This document shows, in pieces, positions 51,768-60,547 of a stretch of 64,000 bases of DNA. Made by a program: the position numbers and the translations under genes. The DNA comes from DYRB01 sp963845265. Lineage in GTDB: Bacteria > Pseudomonadota > Gammaproteobacteria > Chromatiales > Chromatiaceae. The stretch lies in the NCBI GenBank assembly GCA_963845265.1, contig CAWJRN010000018.1, positions 1 through 64,000 on the forward strand, given 5' to 3'. Positions within the stretch are counted from its first letter, which is position 1; each line of letters opens with the position of its first letter. The notes under the pieces were generated by a model, which worked only from the letters and a program-made list of their open reading frames with translations, was not told the DNA's origin and ran no database searches.

Positions 51768-52460
51768 ATGACTGAAATCGCCAAACCTAACCCGCTGCTC
51801 GAACTGCTGGTCACCCTGGTGATCCCCTCGCTGATCCTGATGAAACTGAGTGGCCCTGAGGAACTGGGCGCCGTCCAGGCGATGCTGCTGGCGCTGGCGT
51901 TCCCGCTGCTATGGGGCGCATGGGATCTGCGCCGCCGACGCAAGCTCAACCTGTTAGCCACGCTGGGCCTGGTCAGCGTCCTGCTTACTGGCGGCATCGG
52001 CCTGCTGCAACTGGATACCCGGTGGCTGGCGGTCAAGGAAGCCGCCATCCCCGGATTGATCGGGCTCGCGGTGGCGATTTCCGCGCTTACCCGCTATCCG
52101 CTCGTGCGGGTGCTGCTGTACACGCCGGCTCTCATGGATATCGAGCGGATCGGGCGCCACTTGGCGGAGCGCGGCAACCACGCCGTATTCGAGACGCGGC
52201 TGAGAACGGCGACCTGGATGCTGGGTGGTTCCTTCTTCTTCTCCGCAGTCATGAACTATTTCCTTGCCACCTGGATCGTCACCAGCCCTGCCGGAACGGC
52301 CGCCTTCAACGAGGAACTAGGCCGTCTGACCCTGTTGAGCTATCCCGTGATCGCGTTGCCGTCGATGCTGATCATGATGGCGGTGCTGTACTACCTGGCG
52401 CGCGCGATACGCGAGTTGGCCGGGTTGAAACTCGACGAAGCGATGAGGACCCATCAATGA
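51768..52460 (+). CDS. integral membrane protein, VC0807-like
   Basis: The 230-residue protein has about six membrane segments (LLVTLVIPSLILM, LGLVSVLLTGGIGLL, LPSMLIMMAVLYYLARAI). ERIGRHLAERG and TATWMLGGSFFFSAVMNYFL resemble a septation-protein-A/VC0807-like family of unknown function. It overlaps the next frame by ATGA (52457-52460). Confidence 0.6.
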   Translation: MTEIAKPNPLLELLVTLVIPSLILMKLSGPEELGAVQAMLLALAFPLLWGAWDLRRRRKLNLLATLGLVSVLLTGGIGLLQLDTRWLAVKEAAIPGLIGLAVAISALTRYPLVRVLLYTPALMDIERIGRHLAERGNHAVFETRLRTATWMLGGSFFFSAVMNYFLATWIVTSPAGTAAFNEELGRLTLLSYPVIALPSMLIMMAVLYYLARAIRELAGLKLDEAMRTHQ

Positions 52461-52885
52461 ATCCAGAGCAACAGAAATCCCTCCTCGCCATCGCCCTGTG
52501 CTCCGCTTTCGCCGATGACACCAGGCACGACCGCGAGCACGAGGAGATCTGCCGCATCGCCGAATTTCTCGGCGGCGAAGACGGCGCGCCTGATCTCGCG
52601 CGCACCTATCAGGATGTGCTGCTCAAGCGGGTAACCCAGGAAAGCACGGCGGCGGTTCTGGCCGATCCCGGCGAGCGCCAACTGGCTGATGAAATGGCAG
52701 TCTGCGTGTGCGACGCCGGCGGTTCTCGAACAGTTCCACCGCAAACTGCTCGGCGCGGGCTGCTCGGCAAGGCCGCTGGCAAGACCTTCGGTAATCTCGG
52801 CGGCGCCGCCACCGACATGGCCTTCTCCTTCGCCACCACCTACGCTCTCGGGCAAGTGCCCAAACGCTGGACATGGGGCAGGTGA
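52457..52885 (+). pseudogene. TerB-like domain protein with internal deletion
   Basis: The first ~85 residues (LLAIALCSAFADDTRHDREH, EEICRIAEFLGG, LADEMAVCVCDAGG) fit a TerB-like helical domain. The C-terminal part (LLGKAAGKTFGNLGGAATDM) belongs to a family of GTPase-associated or tellurite-type membrane proteins. The link between them is scrambled by a frameshift or deletion near 52725. A small intact function is unlikely but cannot be excluded. Confidence 0.5.
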
Positions 52886-52984
52886 TGGCGATGGCGCGCG
52901 GAGCCTGATCGTCACGCGGTTCTTTTCTCCGATTTACCAGCACATGCCTCCCGCATAGCCATCCATTCGATAGGACTCAAGACC

Positions 52985-55714
52985 ATGCAAGATCTCTTGG
53001 AGAAACATTGGCACCACATCCCCGCCACGGAAGTGCTCGACCTGCTCGATGCCGATGGCGAGCGCGGGCTCGATCGTTTCGAGGTCACCGGGCGCCAAGA
53101 GCGCTTCGGCCCCAATGCCTTGACCCCGCCCAAGGGAAAAAGCCCGCTGCGACGCTTCCTGGAGCAGTTCCACCAGGCGCTGGTCTACATTCTGCTGGCG
53201 GCCATCCTGGTCAAGCTGGCCCTGGGGGGCTATGTGGATGCCGCTGTCATCTTCGGCGTGGTCCTGCTCAACGCAATCCTCGGGTTCGTCCAGGAGAACA
53301 AGGCACTGAGCGCCCTGGCCGCGCTCTCGCGAGGGCTGACCACCGAGGCCACAGTCCTGCGCGCCGGGGCCAAACAGCGCATCGACGCCCGCGACCTGGT
53401 GCCGGGCGACCTGGTGCTGCTGGCCTCCGGCGACAAGGTTCCGGCGGACCTGCGCCTACTGCGGGTGCGCGACTTACAGGTGGACGAGTCTGCCCTGACC
53501 GGCGAGTCGGTGCCGGTCGCCAAGGCGGCCGGCGAGCAGGTGCACGACGCCACGCTCGCCGATCGCCGCAACATGGCCTACACGTCCACCCTGGTGACCT
53601 ACGGCACCGCGACCGGGGTGGTGACCGCCATCGGTGACGCCACCGAGGTCGGCAACATCTCCGGGCTGATCGCCGGCGCCCAGCAGCTCGATACCCCGCT
53701 TACCCGCCAGGTCGCGCGCTTCAGCCACTACCTGCTGTACGTCATCCTGGCCCTGGCGGTGCTCACCTTTCTGGTCGGGCTTTGGCACGGAGAGTCCTGG
53801 GTCGCCATGTTCATGGCCGCGGTTGCGCTGGCCGTCGCCATGATCCCCGAGGGCCTGCCCGCGGTGCTCACCATCACGCTGGCGATCGGGGTCGGGCGCA
53901 TGGCCCGGCGCAACGCCATCATCCGCCGCCTGCCGGCGGTGGAGACCCTGGGTAGCACCACGGTGATCTGCTCGGACAAGACCGGCACCCTCACCCGCAA
54001 CGAGATGACCGTGCAGCGGCTGTGGGCGGGAGGCTCCCAATTCGACCTCACCGGGGTAGGCTACAGCCCCGAAGGCGAGCTGCGGCGGGAGGAGCGGCCG
54101 GTCGATCCCGGCGCCCATCCGGCGCTCCTGGCGCTGCTGCGCGCCGGGCTGTTGTGCAACGACTCGATCCTGCGCCAGAACGACGGCGCCTGGCGGATCG
54201 AGGGCGACCCCACCGAGGGGGCGTTGCTGGTGGCTGCGCGCAAGGCCGGACTTGACGCGGAGGAAGCGCAGGCCGCCGCCCCGCGACTGGATGCCGTTCC
54301 CTTTGAATCCGAACATCAATACATGGCGACCCTGCACGCCGGGGCGGCGCGGATGATCTACATGAAGGGCTCGGTGGAGAGCCTGCTGGCGCGCTGCGGC
54401 GGCGCGCTCGACGCCAAGGGAGAGGCAGTGCCGCTCGATGCCGACGCGGTACATGCGCAAGTGGTGGACATGGCGAAGGCGGGGCTACGCGTGCTTGCCT
54501 TCGCCCAGCATCCGGCGGGCGAGGATCAGGAGACCCTCGATCACCCGCATTTGGCCGGGGGACTGACCTTCATTGGCCTGCAGGGCATGATCGATCCGCC
54601 CCGGGAGGAGGCGATCCGGGCTGTCTCCGCCTGCCGCGATGCGGGGATTCGGGTGAAGATGATCACCGGCGACCATGCCGTCACCGCCGCCGCCATCGCC
54701 GGGCAGATCGGCCTGGATCACCGGGTAGGCCCGGGCGGTGTGCCGGCGGCGTTGACCGGAAAGCAGCTCACCGCCCTCTCCGATGCCGAGCTGACTAGCG
54801 CGGCACATGACACGGCGGTGTTCGCCCGCGTCACGCCGGAGCAGAAGCTCCGTCTGGTACAGGCCCTGCAGGCGCGCGGTGAGGTGGTGGCGATGACCGG
54901 AGACGGCGTCAACGATGCCCCGGCCTTGCGCCGGGCCGACATCGGCGTGGCCATGGGGATAACCGGTACCGAAGTGGCCAAGGAGGCCGCGGATATGGTC
55001 CTCACCGACGACAACTTCGCGACCATCGCGGCTGCGGTGGAGGAAGGGCGCGGCGTCTTCGACAACCTGACCAAGTTCGTCACCTGGATACTGGCGACCA
55101 ACGCCGGGCAAGGCATGGTGATCCTGGTCGCCGTCATGCTTGCCCAGCCGCTGCCGGTACTGCCGGTCCAGGCGCTGTGGATCAATATGACCACGGCGGT
55201 GTTCCTTGGGCTGGCCCTGGCCTTCGAGCCCAGGGAGCCGAATCTCATGGCCCGCCCGCCGCGCGTCCCTGGCTCGCCGATCTTGAACGGCGAGCTTGCG
55301 CTGCGCATCGTCATGGTCGGCCTGATGCTCCTGATCGGCGCCTTCGGCCTGTTCGAGTGGGCTCTGTACCACGGCGCCAGCGAGGAACAGGCGCGCACCA
55401 TCGCGGTCAACGTGTTCGCGGTGGGGCAGGCCTTCTATCTGCTCAACTGTCGCTCCCTGCGCTGGTCCATGTTCCGCCTCGGGCTGCTGAGCAACCCATG
55501 GATCTGGGTCGGCATCGCCATCATGATGCTCGCCCAGATCGCGTTTACCTACCTGCCGCTGATGAACCGGTTATTCCACTCGGCCCCCATCGACGCCTTC
55601 TATTGGCTCCCGATCATCGGTGTGGGTCTGGCCATCTACCTGGTGATGGAGATGGAGAAGCTCTACCGTCGCTGGGCCGAGGGTCGCGCGCGGCCCGGGG
55701 GACTGGTGCAGTGA
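52985..55714 (+). CDS. P-type cation ATPase (type II, calcium/sodium pump-like)
   Basis: The 909-residue inner-membrane pump has all P-type motifs: ALTGESVPV near 172, MIPEGLPAVL near 288, CSDKTGTLTRNEMTV near 331 with the phosphorylated Asp, MITGDHAVT near 560 and MTGDGVNDAPALRRADIGVAMG near 640. The N-terminal cation-ATPase domain (HHIPATEVLDLLDADGERGL) and C-terminal six-helix domain are present. The family exports calcium, sodium or potassium; the ion is not certain. A group II intron relic starts within about 30 bp of its stop. Confidence 0.92.
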   Translation: MQDLLEKHWHHIPATEVLDLLDADGERGLDRFEVTGRQERFGPNALTPPKGKSPLRRFLEQFHQALVYILLAAILVKLALGGYVDAAVIFGVVLLNAILGFVQENKALSALAALSRGLTTEATVLRAGAKQRIDARDLVPGDLVLLASGDKVPADLRLLRVRDLQVDESALTGESVPVAKAAGEQVHDATLADRRNMAYTSTLVTYGTATGVVTAIGDATEVGNISGLIAGAQQLDTPLTRQVARFSHYLLYVILALAVLTFLVGLWHGESWVAMFMAAVALAVAMIPEGLPAVLTITLAIGVGRMARRNAIIRRLPAVETLGSTTVICSDKTGTLTRNEMTVQRLWAGGSQFDLTGVGYSPEGELRREERPVDPGAHPALLALLRAGLLCNDSILRQNDGAWRIEGDPTEGALLVAARKAGLDAEEAQAAAPRLDAVPFESEHQYMATLHAGAARMIYMKGSVESLLARCGGALDAKGEAVPLDADAVHAQVVDMAKAGLRVLAFAQHPAGEDQETLDHPHLAGGLTFIGLQGMIDPPREEAIRAVSACRDAGIRVKMITGDHAVTAAAIAGQIGLDHRVGPGGVPAALTGKQLTALSDAELTSAAHDTAVFARVTPEQKLRLVQALQARGEVVAMTGDGVNDAPALRRADIGVAMGITGTEVAKEAADMVLTDDNFATIAAAVEEGRGVFDNLTKFVTWILATNAGQGMVILVAVMLAQPLPVLPVQALWINMTTAVFLGLALAFEPREPNLMARPPRVPGSPILNGELALRIVMVGLMLLIGAFGLFEWALYHGASEEQARTIAVNVFAVGQAFYLLNCRSLRWSMFRLGLLSNPWIWVGIAIMMLAQIAFTYLPLMNRLFHSAPIDAFYWLPIIGVGLAIYLVMEMEKLYRRWAEGRARPGGLVQ

Positions 55715-55719
55715 CCTTC

Positions 55720-55820
55720 AACCTTGCGGTGCCTTCCCAAGGTTTGAGCCGTGTGCGGCGAAAGTCGCATGCACGGTTCTTAGGGGGCGGCGATAACACC
55801 GCCCTTCTACCTGACTATCC
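55720..55820 (+). ncRNA. 3' end of a group II intron (domains V-VI), truncated
   Basis: At 55746-55779 is a 34-nt domain V: GAGCCGTGTGCGGC, GAAA tetraloop, then GTCGCATGCACGGTTC. The catalytic-type triad AGC and the closing GAGCCG/CGGTTC pairing are in place. It is followed by a domain VI-like hairpin (GGGCGG/CCGCCC) and CTACCTGACTAT, the usual form of an intron 3' end. No maturase/reverse transcriptase gene and no 5' part are present. Relic relA sequence begins right after, so the intron may once have been inserted in that relA copy. Confidence 0.85.
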
Positions 55821-56069
55821 CGAGCAGACCCCTATCCGGTAAACATCCAGTTCTTGGCGGTGGATCGCAAGGACCTGTTGCGGGACGTGTCCTCGGTCGT
55901 CGCCAACGAGGACCTGGACGTAATCGGTGTCTCCACTAGCGCCGACAAGCACAGCGACACGGCCACCATATGCTTCACAATGGAGGTGCGCGATGCCGAG
56001 CAGATGGAGCACATTCGGCTCAAGCTCTCCCAGCTGCCCGGGGTGATCGAGGTACGTCGAGGAAACTAA
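55821..56069 (+). pseudogene. 3' fragment of a second relA (ACT domain)
   Basis: YPVNIQFLAVDRKDLLRDVS and NEDLDVIGVSTSADKHSDTA and MEHIRLKLSQLPGVIEVRRG match the ACT-domain end of relA at 22563-22799, with clear nucleotide divergence. It precedes the second cbb promoter exactly as relA precedes the first, so it marks the left edge of the duplicated block. The rest of this relA copy is lost. Confidence 0.9.
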
Positions 56070-56131
56070 GCCCGTGGCGCCACGGGCAAATATCGGTGTG
56101 CACCGGCCCCGGGAAACCCATAAGCACCAGA

Positions 56132-56185
56132 TTATCGAAAAGATAAAAACACATGAGTATTCTTTATCTGTCAACTCGCTAAAAT
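56132..56185 (+). promoter_or_regulatory. cbb operon 2 promoter with putative CbbR-type operator
   Basis: TTATC-N5-GATAA (56132-56146), ATAAA-N15-TTTAT (56143-56167) and TAAAAT (56180-56185) repeat the arrangement at 23067-23120 with the same spacings, although the intervening bases differ. Confidence 0.65.
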
Positions 56186-56374
56186 ACCCGCCCAGACAAG
56201 CACCTTGGTTCCTCCAGACCGGGGCAGCGCTTGTCGGCTCTTGCGGGCCGCCGCCAAATCCCTGGGGCGGGCCGAACCCAAGCCAACCTTCCCAACCGAG
56301 GACTGAACATGGCAAAGACTTACAACGCCGGCGTCAAAGAGTATCGCGAAACATACTGGATGCCGGATTACACG

Positions 56375-56382
56375 CCCAAGGA
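56375..56382 (+). repeat. target-site duplication, left copy (CCCAAGGA)
   Basis: CCCAAGGA is repeated at 58642-58649. The 8-bp length is that of IS66-family insertions. The uninterrupted copy 1 has it once. Confidence 0.92.
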
Positions 56383-56386
56383 GTAA

Positions 56387-57838
56387 CTACTCGCCCCCCT
56401 GGGAATACAGCTCGCCGGAGAGGGCCATCTGGATGGCGACCAAGGGGTTGTAGCCGCGGTATGCCATGGTCTGAAGGTAGCTGGAGATGCGGCAGTAGGC
56501 CTCGGCGTACTGAGGGGTGCGGAAGCAGCCGGAGACCTTCTGCTTGACCTTGCTCATGCGCAGGTCGCGCTCGGCACGGTTGTTGGTAAAGGGCACGTGG
56601 GGCAGCTTGGCGAACAGCAAGATTGAGTGCTCGTAGCGTTTGAACCGCTCCCAGAGGTTGTGGGCGTCGGACTTGGCGACCCGACCACGCTTTCCGTTTT
56701 GGCGGGCGGGGATGGGCGGGAGTTCCTTCTCGCCCCGGGTCAGGATGTTGCGGTAGCGCTTGCGCAGGTTCTTGTAATCGGGATCGGACAGGCACTTGGC
56801 GGGGCTTTTGGCCACGCGCGCACAGGTCTGCTTGAGCAGGCGTTTCATGTTCGCCGCCCAGCGGTAAGCGTTGGTCTCGACCACGAAGGTCAGCTCACGC
56901 AGCAGATGCGAGCCGCACAGGGCGTGGTCGAAGTGATCGTAGGCGAGATAGGAGGCCCAGCAGTCATGGACGGCAGTGCCTTTATAGCGGGGGATAATGC
57001 CGATGGCCTCGATGGCTTCGCGCCCCCGCTTGGGATGGAGGCGTTTGAGGGTGGTGTCCCCGGCCGAGTAGACGTGAATCCAGTAGTTTTTGCGATCGAC
57101 CCGCAGGGAGGTCTCATCCACATGCAGGGCGGGCTGGCAGAGCAACTGCGCGATGGCCGCCTGCTCCCAGGCCTGCAAGGCAAGATGGAGCTGCGTGAGG
57201 TAGTTGAGCAGGGTGGCCTCGGACAGGAGCCGACCGATCAGGGTGTGGATCGATTGCTGCACCCGCTTGAGCGAGAGCATCTGCGCTACCAGTAGGTTCA
57301 GCACATAGGCGCGGATGCCGGGGCCGTATTGCACCGGACCGGAGAACTCGCAAGGGAACGCCGCCTTGGTCTGCGTGTGGCAGTGCGGGCAGTCTTTGAT
57401 CTCGGCGTCGAGGTGACTGAACACCGTCTCGAAGATGATGTCGATGCGGGTGCGCCGCTCGTGGCCCTTGGGGGGCAGGTCACTGAGCTCGGCGCCACAG
57501 TGGGCGCAGGCATCGACCGGCAGGGTCGTGATGGTCTCGACCGTGCGGGTATTGCCGCTACGGCTGTGCGCGTGCCCCTGGCCCTTGGCCTGGGTGCCGG
57601 GCCGGGTTGCGGTGTCGTCGTCCTTGTTCGTCTGCGAGGGCGGCAGGCTGGAGTTACGGCTGCTCTTCGGGGTGTGCTTTTCCATGAACACCGCCATGAG
57701 CAGCTCGAACAACATCAGCAGGGCCTGGACCAGGGCGTGGGTCTCCCCCGTCACCTTACCCGCGGCGCACAGACGCTCGAACTGGCCCTTCAGGGCGGCG
57801 AATTCCTCGCGCAGGGAGGCCTTGTTGACGCTGGCCAT
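56387..57838 (-). CDS. IS66-family transposase (TnpC-like)
   Basis: The 483-residue transposase has an N-terminal helical region, a zinc-finger-like part (CAHCGAELSDL and CPHCHTQTKAAF), and a DDE domain. The latter includes HVDETSLRVDRKNYWIHVYS (first Asp), VHDCWASYLAYD (second Asp) and FTNNRAERDLRMSKVKQKVSG (Glu). The C-terminal SYLQTMAYRGYNPLVAIQ is also typical. The start at 57838 gives the family N-terminus, 20 bp after the methylase stop. A longer in-frame extension upstream overlaps the methylase and is rejected. The sequence appears intact. Confidence 0.92.
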   Translation of the reverse strand: MASVNKASLREEFAALKGQFERLCAAGKVTGETHALVQALLMLFELLMAVFMEKHTPKSSRNSSLPPSQTNKDDDTATRPGTQAKGQGHAHSRSGNTRTVETITTLPVDACAHCGAELSDLPPKGHERRTRIDIIFETVFSHLDAEIKDCPHCHTQTKAAFPCEFSGPVQYGPGIRAYVLNLLVAQMLSLKRVQQSIHTLIGRLLSEATLLNYLTQLHLALQAWEQAAIAQLLCQPALHVDETSLRVDRKNYWIHVYSAGDTTLKRLHPKRGREAIEAIGIIPRYKGTAVHDCWASYLAYDHFDHALCGSHLLRELTFVVETNAYRWAANMKRLLKQTCARVAKSPAKCLSDPDYKNLRKRYRNILTRGEKELPPIPARQNGKRGRVAKSDAHNLWERFKRYEHSILLFAKLPHVPFTNNRAERDLRMSKVKQKVSGCFRTPQYAEAYCRISSYLQTMAYRGYNPLVAIQMALSGELYSQGGE

Positions 57839-57858
57839 GGTCGGCTGCGGCCCGTTGC

Positions 57859-58527
57859 CTAGGCGTCCTCGGCCTCGACGGCCATCAGCCCAGCCAGCAC
57901 CGCGACCCGCTCCGCCCGGGGCATGGCCTGGTAGCGACTGGCCCAGCTCTCGGCCTTGCGCTTGATACGCTGGCGGTCGGTGAAGTTCTTGCCCGCATAG
58001 CGTGCCCAGTGCAGCCGATCGGGGGTGAAGTTCAGCCACAGCTTCTCGGTACGCACCCCCGCCTGGTTCATCACCTGGACCTCCAGCGTGCGCCAGTCGG
58101 CCAACTGCTCGTCATACAGGGCCGAGGGGTAGCCGGAGAGGATGACCGGGCAAGGCACCGCCTTGAGCAACGCCAACAGCTCGACGTGGTCCTGCCCCTC
58201 GTAGTCGTAGCGGTAGCGCCGCCCCGAGGTGCGCGTGTGCAACAGGTAGGGCGGGTCGCAGTAGAGCAGCTCACGGCCCGTGAACGCATACTCGGCCAGG
58301 AACCGGTGGGCACAGCCGTGGACTTTCTCGACCGGATAGTCGCAGCGCAACCGCTCCAGGGCACGGGCATCGAGGTCGACGCCGATGTTGCGCAGCGCCG
58401 GCGGTTTGCGCTGCATAATCGCCCCGCCCCCCAGGTGGGTCTCGATATAGGTGTCGTGCGGCGGCATCAGGGCGATGATCGCCTGACACAAGCCCGAAGT
58501 CGCCTTCGATCCAAAGTAGCTGCCCAT
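57859..58527 (-). CDS. DNA adenine methylase (D12 class), IS66 passenger
   Basis: The 222-residue protein has the Dam/D12 N6-adenine methylase plan. The SAM-binding start is YFGSKATSGLCQAI with YIETHLGGGAIM, and the catalytic motif is CDPPYLLHTRTSGRRY near residue 92. VILSGYPSALYDEQLADW and a C-terminal KLWLNFTPDR region follow. It is the first gene of the element's two-gene unit. Its target sequence is unknown. In related phage and mobile elements such enzymes protect DNA from restriction; a role in regulating transposition is also possible. Confidence 0.88.
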   Translation of the reverse strand: MGSYFGSKATSGLCQAIIALMPPHDTYIETHLGGGAIMQRKPPALRNIGVDLDARALERLRCDYPVEKVHGCAHRFLAEYAFTGRELLYCDPPYLLHTRTSGRRYRYDYEGQDHVELLALLKAVPCPVILSGYPSALYDEQLADWRTLEVQVMNQAGVRTEKLWLNFTPDRLHWARYAGKNFTDRQRIKRKAESWASRYQAMPRAERVAVLAGLMAVEAEDA

Positions 58528-60002
58528 CGGTGTCGATCCGCGCCAGAATATTGGATCAACACCATAGGCTCCGCCCTCTATGCTGTCAAGCGCTCAAGCC
58601 CTGTCTCGGGCAGCGGCAGCGGCAAGGGGGCGAGTAGTTACCCCAAGGAAACCGATATCCTCGCCTGCTTCAAGATCACCCCGCAGGCTGGCGTGCCTCG
58701 CGAAGAGGTTGCCGCCGCCGTTGCTGCCGAGTCCTCCACCGGGACCTGGACTACGGTTTGGACCGACCTGCTGACCGATCTGGACTATTACAAGGGCCGC
58801 GCCTACGCCATCGAAGACGTCCCGGGCGACGACACCTGCTTCTACGCCTTCGTCGCCTACCCGATCGACCTCTTCGAAGAGGGCTCGGTGGTCAACGTCC
58901 TGACCTCGCTGGTCGGTAACGTGTTCGGCTTCAAGGCCCTGCGCGCCCTGCGCCTGGAAGACATCCGCTTCCCGGTCGCCTATGTCATGACCTGCAATGG
59001 CCCACCGCAGGGCATCCAGGTCGAGCGCGACATCATGAACAAGTACGGGCGTCCGATGCTCGGCTGCACCATCAAGCCCAAGCTCGGCCTGTCCGCCAAG
59101 AACTATGGCCGCGCCTGCTACGAGGGTCTGCGCGGCGGCCTGGACTTCACCAAGGACGACGAGAACGTCAACTCCCAGCCCTTCATGCGCTGGCGTCATC
59201 GCTTCGACTTCGTCATGGAGGCCATCCTCAAGGCCGAGGCCGAGACCGGCGAGCGTAAGGGCCACTACCTGAACGTCACCGCCCCGACCGCCGACGAGAT
59301 GATGCGCCGCGCCGAGTACGCCAAGGAGATCGGCGCGCCCATCATCATGCACGACTACCTGACCGGTGGCCTGTCCGCCAACACCCAGTTGGCCCAGTGG
59401 TGCCAACGCAACGGCATGCTGCTGCACATCCACCGCGCCATGCACGCCGTGCTCGACCGCAACCCGCACCACGGTATCCACTTCCGGGTGCTGACCAAGG
59501 TCCTGCGCCTGTCCGGCGGTGACCACCTGCATTCGGGCACCGTCGTCGGCAAGCTGGAAGGCGACCGCGAGGCCACCCTGGGCTGGATCGACACCATGCG
59601 CGATTCGTTCATCAAGGAGGATCGTTCACGCGGCTTGTTCTTCGACCAGGACTGGGGCTCCATGCCCGGCGTCATCCCGGTTGCCTCCGGTGGTATCCAC
59701 GTCTGGCACATGCCGGCCCTGGTCAGCATCTTCGGTGACGACTCCGTGCTGCAGTTCGGTGGCGGCACCCTGGGTCACCCCTGGGGCAACGCGGCCGGCG
59801 CCGCGGCCAACCGCGTCGCGGTCGAGGCCTGCGTCGAGGCCCGCAACTCCGGTCGCGAGCTGGAGAAGGAAGGCAAGGACATCCTCACCGCCGCTGCTGC
59901 CCACAGCCCAGAGCTGAAGGCCGCGATGGAGACCTGGAAGGAGATCAAGTTCGAGTTCGACACCGTCGACAAGCTCGACGTTGGCCACAAGTAACCAGCG
60001 CC

Positions 60003-60034
60003 GCCCTTTCAGGGCCCTATGGCCCTGAAAGGGC
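60003..60034 (+). promoter_or_regulatory. stem-loop between cbbL and cbbS (copy 2)
   Basis: It is the same perfect 14-bp stem and 4-nt loop as at 24672-24703. Confidence 0.75.
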
Positions 60035-60078
60035 CCCGAACAGGTTTCCTAAACGAACACAGACCGAGGTTTATCCCC

Positions 60079-60435
60079 ATGAGCGAAATGCAGGACTACA
60101 AGTCCAGCCTGTCCGATACCGGCAGCCGTAAGTTCGAGACCTTCTCTTACCTGCCCCCCATGGATGCGGCCCAGATCCGCAAGCAGATCGACTACATCGT
60201 GTCCAAGGGCTGGAACCCGGGCATCGAGCACTGCGAGCCCGAGAACGCCTTCCAGAACTACTGGTACATGTGGAAGCTGCCGCTGTTCGGCGAGACCGAC
60301 GTGGACGCCATCCTGGCCGAGTGTGAGGCCTGCCACAAGGCGCACCCCGACAACCACGTCCGTCTGCTGGGCTTCGACAACTATGCCCAGTCTGCCGGCG
60401 CCTCCATGGTCATCTTCCGTGGTAAGGCCGTCTGA
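60079..60435 (+). CDS. cbbS: RuBisCO small subunit (copy 2)
   Basis: The encoded 118 residues appear identical to copy 1 (24748-25104). It lies downstream of the interrupted cbbL copy, so its transcription from the cbb promoter is probably blocked or reduced by the IS66-type element unless the element supplies a promoter. Immediately after its stop CGTTTTTCGC/GCGAAAAACG makes a perfect 10-bp stem; the strong terminator of copy 1 is not preserved. Confidence 0.95.
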   Translation: MSEMQDYKSSLSDTGSRKFETFSYLPPMDAAQIRKQIDYIVSKGWNPGIEHCEPENAFQNYWYMWKLPLFGETDVDAILAECEACHKAHPDNHVRLLGFDNYAQSAGASMVIFRGKAV

Positions 60436-60547
60436 TCGTTTTTCGCTGTCGCGAAAAACGATATATTAGGGATGAGAAGCTGCCCCTACTCCTTCTCAGA
60501 GGGATGGGGGCCTTCCCCAACCGCCAAGGCAATACCGAGACTTAAGG

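Larger units (their letters stand above)
56383..58641 (-). mobile_element. IS66-family element carrying a DNA adenine methylase
   Basis: The terminal inverted repeats start GTAACTACTCGCCCCC (16 bp perfect, a few more matched after one mismatch) and are flanked by 8-bp direct repeats. GTAA ends and 8-bp duplications are IS66-family traits. The element contains a methylase gene followed by the transposase, both on the minus strand, and no tnpA or tnpB. It is intact at both ends and sits in codon 25-26 of cbbL copy 2, so insertion is recent relative to the homogenisation of the two cbbL copies. Confidence 0.92.
56309..59994 (+). pseudogene. cbbL: RuBisCO large subunit copy 2, split by an IS66-type element
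   Basis: The first 25 codons (MAKTYNAGVKEYRETYWMPD, YTPKE) are at 56309-56382. The gene is then interrupted by a 2,259-bp element and resumes at 58642 (inside the 8-bp target duplication CCCAAGGA), running to the TAA at 59992-59994. All catalytic residues lie in the 3' part and are intact. The cbbL frame is open back into the element to about 58009, but no good start codon with ribosome-binding site is near the junction. A full-length large subunit cannot be made from this copy without excision of the element. Confidence 0.93.

Noticed and set aside
58009..58641. Extension of the cbbL copy 2 frame back into the IS66-type element
   Set aside because: The extension is antisense of the methylase gene and has no suitable start near the junction, so I do not call a fusion protein, only note the possibility.
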